DNA of 64,000 bases from Kangiellaceae bacterium (GTDB taxonomy: Bacteria > Pseudomonadota > Gammaproteobacteria > Enterobacterales > Kangiellaceae): positions 1 to 64,000 of the forward strand of contig JAPHTP010000113.1 in the NCBI GenBank assembly GCA_026196875.1, given 5' to 3'. The notes below the pieces were generated by a model. The model did not search any database. It saw only the letters and a program-made list of their open reading frames with translations, and was not told where the DNA came from. Positions within the stretch are counted from its first letter, which is position 1, and every line of letters starts with the position of its first letter. The translations under genes and the position numbers were made by a program. This document shows positions 15,807 through 24,265 of the stretch, in pieces.

Positions 15807-16977
15807 TAAATCCTTTAATATATCGTGTCTCAGGAATTGCCGGATGGATCGGATGGTCTTGCCCTTGATGACATTGTTCGATGATCTGCAATGTTTTATC
15901 CAAGTGGCGACTACCACCACGTAAACAGTTTTCCAATTCGTTCTCTCTTAAATGCATCGAGCAAGAAGCTGAAAGCAGAATGCCATCTTTGTTTAATAGA
16001 CGCATCGCAGCTTCGTTGATTTTTCGGTAGGCATTTAGGCCTTGTTTGTGATCCTTCTTCTTTTTAATAAATGCCGGCGGATCAACGATAATCACATCAA
16101 ACTTTTCTGCGGCCTGTTTTAACTCGGTCATCGCATTAAATGCATCGCCTTCAACGCAAGCGATTTTGTCGGCTATGTTATTAAGCTCAGCGTTTTGTCC
16201 AAGTTCATCCAGTGCTTTACCCGAAATATCAATGCTCCAAACTTCTTCCGCCCCAGCATTGGCCATTTGAAGGCCAAATGCGCCGATATAGCTGAACACG
16301 TCTAGAACTCGTTTGCCCTGAACATATTTAGCGATTTGCGCACGGCTCACACGATGGTCGTAAAACCATCCTGTTTTTTGGCCTGTGTGGGGATGAATAA
16401 TAAACTGAGTATTATTTTCTTCTATCTGGATTGAGTCAGGCGTATTACCTGATGCTTGCTCAATCTCATTGGAAAGAGCTTCTGCTTTACGTGAGTTGCA
16501 GTCATTACGCAATAGTATAGATTCTGGCTTAAACACCTTCTCCAATGCGTCCACTATAGCTTGCTTTTGTTGCTCCATACCCGCGGTGGTAATTTGCACA
16601 ACCAAATGTTCGTCGAAACGATCGACAATCAACCCTGGTAAGCCATCACTTTCTCCGTAAACTGCACGATAAAAAGGTTTATCAAAAATACGCTCGCGTA
16701 ACGATTTAGCGATGTTCAGTCGGTGCACAAAAAACGAGCGGTCAATTGGTTTGCGGTGATCGCGGTTTAATACGCGTACACATAACAGGTTATTGGGATT
16801 GATATAACCAACACCCAAAGGTTTTCCTGTAGAAGCTTCGATTAGTACAGGCTCTCCAACCGAAAAATTTTTGAGTGGCGTGGCCTTGGTATCAATCTCG
16901 TTAGAATAAATCCAAAGGTGACCATTTTTTAAGCGTTTTTCTTCGTGCTTGCGAAGTTTAAGTGTGGATAGTTGCAT
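15784..16977 (-). CDS. rlmI: 23S rRNA (cytosine1962-C5)-methyltransferase RlmI
   Basis: The enzyme transfers a methyl group from SAM to C5 of C1962 of 23S rRNA. The 397 residues comprise an N-terminal PUA domain (about 1-75), a central EEHD-like region and a Rossmann methyltransferase domain. The methyltransferase has VLDVFSYIGAFG (SAM motif I), DPPAFIKKKKDH (motif IV) and SCSMHL with the catalytic cysteine. Length equals the E. coli enzyme. Its final codons overlap the end of metX on the other strand. Confidence 0.93.
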   Translation of the reverse strand: MQLSTLKLRKHEEKRLKNGHLWIYSNEIDTKATPLKNFSVGEPVLIEASTGKPLGVGYINPNNLLCVRVLNRDHRKPIDRSFFVHRLNIAKSLRERIFDKPFYRAVYGESDGLPGLIVDRFDEHLVVQITTAGMEQQKQAIVDALEKVFKPESILLRNDCNSRKAEALSNEIEQASGNTPDSIQIEENNTQFIIHPHTGQKTGWFYDHRVSRAQIAKYVQGKRVLDVFSYIGAFGLQMANAGAEEVWSIDISGKALDELGQNAELNNIADKIACVEGDAFNAMTELKQAAEKFDVIIVDPPAFIKKKKDHKQGLNAYRKINEAAMRLLNKDGILLSASCSMHLRENELENCLRGGSRHLDKTLQIIEQCHQGQDHPIHPAIPETRYIKGFISRVLSA

Positions 16978-17150
16978 GTGAGGGTAAGTGAAAGGAATAA
17001 AGTCTAATTGTAGCAGTGTGACACGGCTTTATAAATTCTAATGATGATTAAATGGTTGACCAGTTAACGATAAAAGCCTAGTTTTGATGCCCGATAGTAA
17101 GCCTAAATTTGGTAGTAGCTGGTAGATAGGTGTTATTTAGGAAAGTCGCA

Positions 17151-17687
17151 ATGAAAATTAAGGCACTAAGCCCAAATCAAATGGATAGTTTTATTGACTA
17201 TTTAAGTGCTCAGGTTAGGTCAAATGGACTCAATGGAGAACCACTTTATTTACCGGTGTCTCCAGGTACCGAGTATTTAAATCAACAAAAAATTGGCAAG
17301 ATAAAATCAGGAATTGATATTGAAGTAGGTAAGCCAGGGTGGCGACGTTACTGGATCATCCACAATGAAGGAGATGAAATGGTCGCGCATATTGATTTGC
17401 GAGCAAGAGATGAGCCCAGCACCCCACATCGTGCCTTGCTTGGTATGGGCATGAATAATGAATATCGTGGTAAAGGAATTGGCGGCCGGCTAGTTGAGTT
17501 TGTTCTTGAATGGGCAAAAGAGCAGATCGACATCAAATGGGTTGATCTACAAGTTATGGAAAATAATATTCCCGGTGTAAAGTTGTATCAAAAAATGGGA
17601 TTTGAGTTACAAGGTAAATATGAAGAAATGTTTTGTATTGATGGTGAGTATTATGATTATTTGTCTATGACTAAAAGGGTTGGGTAG
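17151..17687 (+). CDS. GNAT family N-acetyltransferase
   Basis: The 178-residue product has the GNAT acetyl-CoA signature NEYRGKGIGGRLVEF and the downstream NIPGVKLYQKMGFE that closes the fold. The start at 17151 is supported by AGGAAAG seven bases upstream; the frame opens at 17130. The acceptor substrate cannot be told from sequence. It lies just outside the hydroxyproline cluster and shares a 3' hairpin with the first M24 peptidase. Confidence 0.85.
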   Translation: MKIKALSPNQMDSFIDYLSAQVRSNGLNGEPLYLPVSPGTEYLNQQKIGKIKSGIDIEVGKPGWRRYWIIHNEGDEMVAHIDLRARDEPSTPHRALLGMGMNNEYRGKGIGGRLVEFVLEWAKEQIDIKWVDLQVMENNIPGVKLYQKMGFELQGKYEEMFCIDGEYYDYLSMTKRVG

Positions 17688-17794
17688 TAATCACCATTTC
17701 TGGGAACGGTAGCTAAGTTACTAACAATAATTGTTACATAGTACCAGCTGATGAATTTAGTCCAAACTGTCACTGCTGATAATATAGAAAGCCA

Positions 17795-17815
17795 AAGCAC
17801 CTTGTCCAGGTGCTT
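17795..17815. terminator. Hairpin between convergent genes
   Basis: AAGCACCT pairs with AGGTGCTT around TGTCC. The T-runs are short on both sides, so termination is plausible but not certain. Confidence 0.5.
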
Positions 17816-17833
17816 ATTTCAATTACACGAAAT

Positions 17834-18934
17834 TTAACTAATCACAATCAAATCCCGAGGCGCATGCGTCAAAATCTCACAACCATCTTGCGTCACCCGC
17901 ACATCATCTTCAATGCGAACACCACCCCAACCTGGAATATAAATTCCAGGTTCAATTGTAATCACCATATTTTCTTCCAGGGTAATATCACAATTTAAAC
18001 CTAGGAATGGCTGTTCATGTAAAAACAATCCAACCCCATGACCAAGTCCTTCTCCCTGAAATTCGGCAAATTCGCTCGCGTCTAAAATCTTCTTGGTTTC
18101 TAGGTGTGGATAGCTTCCTTTAACGCCGGCGCGAACACTTTTAACACCAACTTGTTGCGCTTTTTTTACCGTCTCATAAACAGCGAGTTGTTTTTCATTG
18201 GGTTCGCCGACTACAAAAGCACGCGTCATATCTGAGCGATAACCATTTACAACGGCACCAAAGTCGATAGTAATTAAATCGCCTGGATCGAGTGTTTTAT
18301 TCGATGGCATGCCATGTGGCAAAGAGGATCTGTCTCCGGAGATCAATATGGTCGGAAAAGACAATCCTTCTGAGCCGGCTTTTTGCATCTGATATTCAAG
18401 TTCCAGCGCTGCATCCCTTTCGGTCATTCCCGGTTTCATAAAGGTCACCAGATCAGCCAACGCTTTATCAGCTAAAGCTGCGGCAGATTTAATATCATTA
18501 ATCTCGGAGGGATCTTTAATCATCCGCTGCTTTTCGATCCAACCAACCACGCCCTCAGTTTTTATATCCCCCAGTTCGGCTAAAATATCTTGCAACATAC
18601 CAAAGCCCATATAGTCTCTTTCAAATGCTAGGGACTTACTGCCAAGTCGGTTTAAAATAATTTTGAATTGCTCCCCCAATGACACATTTTGTCGATCCCG
18701 TTCGAGCACCTCAAAATTTGGGCATTCAGCTTGAGCCTGTTGCGAATATCTATAATCAGTTATCAACACTAATTCATTCTGATCAATGATTAAAAAGGCA
18801 ACGTTTGGGTCAGCATTTTCAAATCCGCTTAGGTAACGCACATTATTGACGTAGTTGACAAGGATAGAGTCGTAAGGTGATTGATTGAGTGTTTCTCTTA
18901 ATTTGGCAATTCGATTAGCACGAAATTGGTTCAT
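17834..18934 (-). CDS. M24 metallopeptidase (Xaa-Pro dipeptidase/aminopeptidase type)
   Basis: A 366-residue pita-bread fold peptidase with an N-terminal creatinase-like domain (1-125) and a catalytic domain. All five metal ligands are present: D224 and D235, H299 in GHGVGLFLHE, E328 in TIEPGIY and E342 in VRIEDD. The family removes residues next to proline. Placed at the edge of a hydroxyproline catabolic cluster, it may release hydroxyproline from collagen-type peptides; this is inference. No signal peptide is seen, so it acts in the cytoplasm. Its promoter region holds an overlapping pair of TTGTATACAA-type palindromes. Confidence 0.9.
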   Translation of the reverse strand: MNQFRANRIAKLRETLNQSPYDSILVNYVNNVRYLSGFENADPNVAFLIIDQNELVLITDYRYSQQAQAECPNFEVLERDRQNVSLGEQFKIILNRLGSKSLAFERDYMGFGMLQDILAELGDIKTEGVVGWIEKQRMIKDPSEINDIKSAAALADKALADLVTFMKPGMTERDAALELEYQMQKAGSEGLSFPTILISGDRSSLPHGMPSNKTLDPGDLITIDFGAVVNGYRSDMTRAFVVGEPNEKQLAVYETVKKAQQVGVKSVRAGVKGSYPHLETKKILDASEFAEFQGEGLGHGVGLFLHEQPFLGLNCDITLEENMVITIEPGIYIPGWGGVRIEDDVRVTQDGCEILTHAPRDLIVIS

Positions 18935-18956
18935 GATTTGATCTTAAGTGATTTAT

Positions 18957-18974
18957 ATTGTATACAATTGTATA
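18957..18974. promoter_or_regulatory. GntR/FadR-type operator upstream of the first M24 peptidase
   Basis: ATTGTATACAAT (18957-18968) overlaps the 14-base perfect palindrome TATACAATTGTATA (18961-18974). Both fit the TnGTnnACnA core of FadR-subfamily GntR regulators. The site lies 23 bases before the start codon, next to a TATAAA-like -10 on the minus strand. Confidence 0.65.
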
Positions 18975-19171
18975 TTAAAGTGGCTGCAAAACAAGAGTGA
19001 TGCCTCAAAGAGTCGATATTTGTGCACGAAATGAGGAATTACTTATTGCTATTTGCTTCGAAAAACAGAGAAAATCGTCCAACTAAGCCTCGATTAACAG
19101 CAATAGTGAATATTTGATATACTATCGCTTTTAGTTATAACCTAATTCTAGCAATGCTCAGCTCAAGTTGT

Positions 19172-19216
19172 GTTTTAAACATCTTAGTTTTAAACACTCT
19201 AGTATTAAACATCGGA
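19172..19216. repeat. Three imperfect 15-base direct repeats before gntR
   Basis: Units start at 19172, 19187 and 19202 and read GTTTTAAACATCTTA, GTTTTAAACACTCTA and GTATTAAACATCGGA. They lie 38 bases before the regulator's start. They could be an autoregulatory array or a local duplication. Confidence 0.75.
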
Positions 19217-19253
19217 TAGCATTGCTTATAAATTGCCAGGGTGTGGAATATTT

Positions 19254-20141
19254 ATGAGTTTAAAAGTTACGGATAAAATAAAAGCAGACTTAAAACACCA
19301 ATTAGAAACTTTTACCGAACTCCCATTCAAACTTACCCTCGGCGCAATCGCCGAATATTACACTGTTAGTTTAACGCCTGTTCGCCAGGTTGTTGAAGAA
19401 CTTATCGAAGAAAAAATCTTATTACGTAAACCTAACGGTAGACTAGAAAGAATCATTGAGCCGAGTGGTGATGCGACACCTTCCAATGTTGCGCAATTTC
19501 AAAAGCCGGTAAAATTAAACTCTGATCTAGATGAACTTGTGACTAACGATGTGGTTCAATTGAGTTTACAAAACCACGGAGATTATTTGCGCGAGGAAGC
19601 GACCGCACAAAAATACAATACCGGGCGAACTATTATGCGCCAGGTTTTTTCTCGTTTGGCGGGCGCAGGGTTAATTGAACACGTGCCACGCTGTGGTTGG
19701 AAAGTCCGCACCTTCCGTGAAAAAGATATGCTGGATTACTTAGAGATCCGTGAGATTCTAGAAGTTAAAGCGCTTGAACTTGCACGCCCTTATTTTATAA
19801 GAGAAGAATTAGAAAGATTCTTGGAAGGAAATATTTCTAGTGATGACCCGACCATGGTAGAGCTAGACAATGACTTACATAATTACTGGATCAATCGTTG
19901 TGACAATTGGTATATCCAAGATTTCTTTAACCGTCATAGTGCTTTCTACACTGCACTATTTGACTATGCCGCGTTAGGTGAAAAAGTTAAAACCGAAATG
20001 GCTCAGGAGCATAGGGACATATTGGAACACTTAATTACAGAAGACTGGAAAAAAGCGGAGAAAGCATTAATTAAACATATCCGCGACCAGCGCCAAAACG
20101 TTATGCGCTTAGTACAATTTAAAAAGCGCAATAGCTTTTAG
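19254..20141 (+). CDS. GntR family regulator with FCD domain and two apparent winged-helix segments
   Basis: This 295-residue protein is the probable regulator of the hydroxyproline cluster. The first helix-turn-helix-like segment is at about 5-60 (LGAIAEYYTVSLTPVRQVV). A second is at about 105-150 (TAQKYNTGRTIMRQVFSRLA) with a wing VPRCGWKVRTF. An all-helical FCD effector domain (160-290) follows, with histidines in DLHNYW, QEHRDIL and KHIRDQ for a metal/ligand pocket. Usual FCD regulators have one winged helix, so the doubled N-terminus is unusual. The ATG at 19254 is chosen over a TTG at 19233. Confidence 0.85.
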   Translation: MSLKVTDKIKADLKHQLETFTELPFKLTLGAIAEYYTVSLTPVRQVVEELIEEKILLRKPNGRLERIIEPSGDATPSNVAQFQKPVKLNSDLDELVTNDVVQLSLQNHGDYLREEATAQKYNTGRTIMRQVFSRLAGAGLIEHVPRCGWKVRTFREKDMLDYLEIREILEVKALELARPYFIREELERFLEGNISSDDPTMVELDNDLHNYWINRCDNWYIQDFFNRHSAFYTALFDYAALGEKVKTEMAQEHRDILEHLITEDWKKAEKALIKHIRDQRQNVMRLVQFKKRNSF

Positions 20142-20158
20142 AATTTATAAAAGAGATT

Positions 20159-20187
20159 AAAAAAAGCGCCCAATGGCGCTTTTTTTG
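20159..20187. terminator. Rho-independent terminator
   Basis: AAAAAAAGCGCC and GGCGCTTTTTTT form a perfect hairpin around CAAT. It serves gntR and the convergent FAD-dehydrogenase gene. Confidence 0.9.
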
Positions 20188-20207
20188 TTTGTCTATTGGA
20201 CACTACT

Positions 20208-21455
20208 TTAGAAGCGAGAAATTGCAAATGCCTCCATGTTAACGCTATGGGGTTGTTCAAACACTATCTCATTAATTAAGTCCGCTGTTACTGCTGCTTG
20301 AGTTAGGCCTAAATGCTGATGGCCAAAAGCGAAAATTGCTCGCTTTTCTTTCGGAGAACGGCCAACAACGGGCAAAGAGTCAGGAAGTGAAGGTCTATGC
20401 CCCATCCAGGTTTCGAAGTTATCTTTTTTTAAGCCCGGTAAAATCCTGCTAGCATGCTCAAATAAACTAATCGCTCGTTGCCAATTTTCTTCAGCTTCTA
20501 AGCCGGCCAGCTCTACTGTCCCAGCTAAACGCAATCCTTCTTCCATTGGCGTCATAACAAATGAGCGTTCAAACGACGTCACTGGGCGGGTCACTTCAAC
20601 ACCAGAATTCGGTAACATTAGATGATATCCTCGTTCAGTTTCGAGTGGCACGGAATGCCCGATTAGTTTTACCAGCTGTTTTGAGAAAGCGCCACAAGCG
20701 ATCACTATTTCCTTTGCAAGTATTGGCTCTTCTTCGGTTTTAATAACGACTTTATTCGGATCACCAAAGTCAAAGTCGACAACATTTTGCATTTTAAATT
20801 GGCCACCCCGTTGGACAAAGCAATCACACAAATCAGTTACCAAACGGTATGGGTTAACTGTGTGCGCCGTATCTGGATAGAAAAGCCCGCCTTTAACATC
20901 CTGATTAAGCGAGGGTTCCAATTCCCTAACCTGGTTGCCGGTCAGGTGTTCTACTTTTACTCCGTGCTGTTGAACCAGCTCTAAGTGCTGCTGGTTTTTG
21001 TTGGCGCTCGCGGGATCTTGATAAATTGTTAAGGCACCACGCTGGGTCATCAATTCAGTTAAACTTGTTCTTTCTAGCAGCGCTTCAAATCGAGTAATGG
21101 ACGGACGATTTAAAACTTTTAAGGCTTCTATTGTGGTCTTAGTTTTATGTGGCATAGCGGCCCAGGTAAAGCGCATTAGCCAGGGCAAAAGTTGCGGTAA
21201 ATAGGACCAGCGAAGTGTCAAGGGACCCATGGGATCAAGTAAAAGTTTAGGCACGCTAAGCAGTGTATTAAAGTTTGCTAAGGGTAAAATTATATCCGTC
21301 GCAAAATGACCTGCGTTACCCTTTGAACAAGATTCTCCCGGCCCCAAACGGTCAATCAAAATAACTTGCTTGCCTTCATGTTGCAGTCTTTCTGCAACGC
21401 AGGTACCTATGATGCCGGCGCCGATAACTGCAATGTCTGCGATTGGCTTACTCAC
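20208..21455 (-). CDS. FAD-dependent D-amino-acid dehydrogenase, probable D-hydroxyproline dehydrogenase
   Basis: This 415-residue DadA/DAO-fold flavoprotein has the FAD dinucleotide motif VIGAGIIG (10-17), the flavin segment SKGNAGHFAT and a C-terminal GHQHLGLT flavin-contact motif. In hydroxyproline pathways this enzyme oxidises cis-4-hydroxy-D-proline to pyrroline-4-hydroxy-2-carboxylate, passing electrons to the respiratory chain. That assignment comes from the neighbouring epimerase and deaminase genes; by sequence alone it is a D-amino-acid dehydrogenase. It is transcribed behind the second M24 peptidase. Confidence 0.85.
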   Translation of the reverse strand: MSKPIADIAVIGAGIIGTCVAERLQHEGKQVILIDRLGPGESCSKGNAGHFATDIILPLANFNTLLSVPKLLLDPMGPLTLRWSYLPQLLPWLMRFTWAAMPHKTKTTIEALKVLNRPSITRFEALLERTSLTELMTQRGALTIYQDPASANKNQQHLELVQQHGVKVEHLTGNQVRELEPSLNQDVKGGLFYPDTAHTVNPYRLVTDLCDCFVQRGGQFKMQNVVDFDFGDPNKVVIKTEEEPILAKEIVIACGAFSKQLVKLIGHSVPLETERGYHLMLPNSGVEVTRPVTSFERSFVMTPMEEGLRLAGTVELAGLEAEENWQRAISLFEHASRILPGLKKDNFETWMGHRPSLPDSLPVVGRSPKEKRAIFAFGHQHLGLTQAAVTADLINEIVFEQPHSVNMEAFAISRF

Positions 21456-21495
21456 TGCAAACTACTCCAAAACTGGTAAAAATCAAAACAGGTAG

Positions 21496-21515
21496 AACTC
21501 TATATAGATAGAGTT
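21496..21515. other. Hairpin between the second M24 gene and the dehydrogenase gene
   Basis: AACTCTAT pairs with ATAGAGTT around ATAG. It lies in a 67-base gap inside a likely two-gene operon and may attenuate or stabilise the message. Confidence 0.5.
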
Positions 21516-21522
21516 GAAGTGC

Positions 21523-22737
21523 TTATGCTTCATATCCAAATGGATCATCGATTGAGTGGGAAGGTTCGGTAAACCATTTCGGTCCGTCTTCAGTCATATA
21601 AAAATGATCTTCTAGCCTTACTCCAAACTCGTCGGGTACTACCAGCATTGGTTCATTACTAAAACACATCCCCGGTGCAAGTGGCGTGGCATCATTTCTT
21701 ACCAAGTACGGCCATTCGTGAATATCCAAACCAATACCGTGACCGGTACGATGGGGAAGGCCTGGGACGGCATATTCAGGTCCTAATCCCTGAGACTCTA
21801 AATATTTTCTCGCGGCAACATCTACTTCGCCACAAGAGACTCCGATTTGAGCTGCAGCAAAAGCTTGAGCTTGTGCTTCTTTCTCTATTGCCCACATTTT
21901 TCTTTGCCTTGAGGTTGGGGCCCCGAATACATAGGTACGTGTAATATCTGAGTTGTAACCATGCAGTAAGCAGCCTGTATCGATTAATACAATATCGTCC
22001 TGTTCAAGGCTTTTTGGAGATTTTACACCGTGAGGAAAAGAAGAGTCGACTCCAAACAAGACAATGCAAAATGAAGAACCTGCGGCACCGACTTTCTGAT
22101 GCGCCTGATCGATAAAGTCTGTTACTTCTTGGGTACTTATTCCAGGCTTTAAAATTTTGGCGGCTGCTTTGTGTACTTCCAAGGTCATATCTTTTGCTCG
22201 TTGCATCAATGCAAGCTCTGCTGCTGATTTCTGTATGCGGCAACCAGCTGTCACTACTTTGGCATTAATATATTCAAATTGATCAGAGGCTTGGCGCAGG
22301 CCATCAAAAATAAAAAAAGCCGCCGACTCATCGATCCCAAATTTCCCATTTGAGATCCCCATTTGATTCAATGTACCAATCACTAAATCGTAGGGAGATT
22401 CGTCTTCGTGCCACCCCTTAACATCACCCTCTATTTGCATAAATCCTTTTAAGGTATTGATTTCGAAATTAGGCGCTATGTAAGTTGGGTCGCCGCTTGC
22501 GGGAATAATTGCACCTACCAGCCTTTCGCTGGCATACCATTTGGTACCGGTAAAGTAATAAAGGTTAGTCCCGGCGTTGGCAAAAATGGCCTTTATTCCT
22601 TCACGCTGCATAATAGATTGAGCCTTAGCAATTCTTGCACGGTATTCGTCAAGCTGAATTGGATTAACACCATCGGTCATATCCGATAATGTGGCTAAGG
22701 CTTGTTCTGCTGTATATCCGCCAACACCAATAGTCAT
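21523..22737 (-). CDS. M24 metallopeptidase, second Xaa-Pro type
   Basis: The 404-residue product belongs to the same fold as the peptidase at 17834-18934 but is clearly divergent from it. Metal ligands are complete: D253, D264, H333 in GHGIGLDIHE, E362 and E376. The N-terminal domain spans about 28-175. A strong AGAGGA site precedes the ATG. With the dehydrogenase gene behind it, it forms the leftward operon of the hydroxyproline cluster. Two M24 enzymes in one cluster suggest use of proline/hydroxyproline peptides; specificity is not visible from the sequence. Confidence 0.9.
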   Translation of the reverse strand: MTIGVGGYTAEQALATLSDMTDGVNPIQLDEYRARIAKAQSIMQREGIKAIFANAGTNLYYFTGTKWYASERLVGAIIPASGDPTYIAPNFEINTLKGFMQIEGDVKGWHEDESPYDLVIGTLNQMGISNGKFGIDESAAFFIFDGLRQASDQFEYINAKVVTAGCRIQKSAAELALMQRAKDMTLEVHKAAAKILKPGISTQEVTDFIDQAHQKVGAAGSSFCIVLFGVDSSFPHGVKSPKSLEQDDIVLIDTGCLLHGYNSDITRTYVFGAPTSRQRKMWAIEKEAQAQAFAAAQIGVSCGEVDVAARKYLESQGLGPEYAVPGLPHRTGHGIGLDIHEWPYLVRNDATPLAPGMCFSNEPMLVVPDEFGVRLEDHFYMTEDGPKWFTEPSHSIDDPFGYEA

Positions 22738-22835
22738 TTTTTGTCCTCTTCAAAAATCTAAATGATGATACTAGTTTATTGCCCTTGCAATTATTTAACC
22801 CAGATGTTTATCACCATCAAAAAAATAAATAGTTT

Positions 22836-22875
22836 TTGTATACACTTACTATAAGGTTTTATTTATTATACACAA
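22836..22875. promoter_or_regulatory. Candidate GntR operators in the divergent promoter region
   Basis: TTGTATACAC (22836-22845) matches the cluster motif with one change. TTATACACAA (22866-22875) is a weaker copy. They lie about 100-130 bases before the second M24 gene in a 361-base intergenic region with no coding content. Confidence 0.5.
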
Positions 22876-22998
22876 TCAAATTTCACAGGAGTTGCACAAT
22901 TCTAGCGCTTAAATTCCGGGATCTTGACTAAAATCATAATGAACAATCTCGTCAATTTCCGGTTTTAATTTGAAATTTTAGGCGACTATAACAAAATA

Positions 22999-23027
22999 TT
23001 GTTTTATTGTACACAAAATAATGTTAT
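22999..23027 (+). promoter_or_regulatory. Predicted promoter with embedded operator for the deaminase gene
   Basis: TTGTTT (22999) and TGTTAT (23022) are 17 bases apart. A perfect TnGTnnACnA palindrome, TTGTACACAA (23007-23016), fills the spacer, an ideal place for repression. Confidence 0.55.
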
Positions 23028-23098
23028 CCTGCGCCAGGTTTAATGAAGATCCATTTTGGTGTAGCCGTTTGCTACCCGTTTTTTATAGAGGTTTACAG

Positions 23099-23995
23099 AT
23101 GCAAGTTAATTGGAGAGGGGTCTATCCCGCAGTATCAACTCAGTTCGCTGAGGATTTTTCTGTTGATCACGCAGAGAATGCCAAAATGCTGGAAAATTTA
23201 ATCCAGGAAGGCGTACATGGGATAATTGTTTGCGGTACGGTTGGGGAAAACTGTTCGCTTTCAGCTGAAGAAAAACGTGCCGTGATGAAAAATGCGGTAG
23301 AGGTTGTTAATGGACGCGTACCGGTTATATCTGGTGTAGCTGAAACGACTACCGCTCAAGCCGTTCAATATGTAAAGGATGCTGAGCAAATTGGTATCGA
23401 TGGGTTAATGGTTTTGCCGGGAATGGTATACCGTTCAACCGAAGATGAGGCCATTTATCATTATCAGCAAGTTGCGCGTGGTACAAATCTACCAATCATG
23501 ATTTACAACAATCCGGTTACCTATGGCGTTGATGTTTCGATTGAAGGCATGCAAGTGCTTGCAAAGGAAGAAAACATTGTTTCAGTCAAAGAAGCCACTG
23601 AGGATACGCGCAGAATAACAGAACTGTTCCGAGAGTTTGGAGATCGATTCGTCATCTTTGGCGGTGTTGATGACATTGCTCTTGAAAGTTTGATGTTAGG
23701 AGCTACCGGATGGATTTCCGGTTTAACTAATGTATTTCCAAAAGAGTCTGTGGCTATTTTCAACCTTGCCGCAGAAGGTCGTTATGAAGAGGCACGTGAA
23801 ATCTGGCGTTGGTTTTTACCTCTACTTCGATTAGATACCATCCCTACTTTAGTTCAGTGTATTAAGCTCGCTGAGCAATTGGCCGGGCGTGGATCCGAGC
23901 GGGTACGTGCACCTCGTCTTCCGCTTAAAGGCGAACAGCGAGAATATGTAGAACGACTCTATCGTGAAGCGGTAGAAAATAGGCCAAATGTCTAA
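23099..23995 (+). CDS. DapA-family aldolase/lyase, probable 1-pyrroline-4-hydroxy-2-carboxylate deaminase
   Basis: This 298-residue TIM-barrel enzyme of the DHDPS/NAL superfamily has Schiff-base K164 (SVKEATED) and Y136 (IYNNPV). The substrate-loop motif CGTVGENCSL replaces the TGT.GE.A of true DapA. In hydroxyproline catabolism this family deaminates pyrroline-4-hydroxy-2-carboxylate to 2,5-dioxopentanoate. The ATG at 23099 has AGAGG eight bases upstream; the frame opens at 23021. Function is inferred from family plus the surrounding pathway genes. Confidence 0.85.
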   Translation: MQVNWRGVYPAVSTQFAEDFSVDHAENAKMLENLIQEGVHGIIVCGTVGENCSLSAEEKRAVMKNAVEVVNGRVPVISGVAETTTAQAVQYVKDAEQIGIDGLMVLPGMVYRSTEDEAIYHYQQVARGTNLPIMIYNNPVTYGVDVSIEGMQVLAKEENIVSVKEATEDTRRITELFREFGDRFVIFGGVDDIALESLMLGATGWISGLTNVFPKESVAIFNLAAEGRYEEAREIWRWFLPLLRLDTIPTLVQCIKLAEQLAGRGSERVRAPRLPLKGEQREYVERLYREAVENRPNV

Positions 23996-24034
23996 TTTGG
24001 AATTCTAGAATAAATTCCAGAGTAAAAATGAGTA

Positions 24035-24136
24035 TGTCATCTCGACTGTAGTGGAGATATCTCCTTCGGGAAGCGAGGGAGTTATCGGGAGATTTTTACC
24101 CAAAAGGTACTGCGGTCTATTGCGGTCGGAATGACA
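24035..24136. repeat. Putative interspersed palindromic (MITE-like) repeat
   Basis: A 102-base element is bounded by TGTCATCTCGAC and GTCGGAATGACA, 12-base termini inverted with two mismatches. Inside, ATCTCC and GGGAGAT segments can form further hairpins. Elements with GTCAT...ATGAC ends are common dispersed repeats in bacteria. Only one copy is visible in this window. Confidence 0.55.
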
Positions 24137-24265
24137 CTTAATTTATTCGTGTTGGTTCACAAATCGCTTCTCATAAATGCAAATTAGATATTTGAATTTG
24201 AAGAGGCTTTTTTAACCGAGTTAATCAAATAACAATCAGTCATCAACTAGCGAGCGTTGCAATTC

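Noticed and set aside
23099-23995. Dihydrodipicolinate synthase (dapA)
   Set aside because: The fold and Schiff-base lysine fit, but the substrate loop differs and all neighbours belong to hydroxyproline catabolism.
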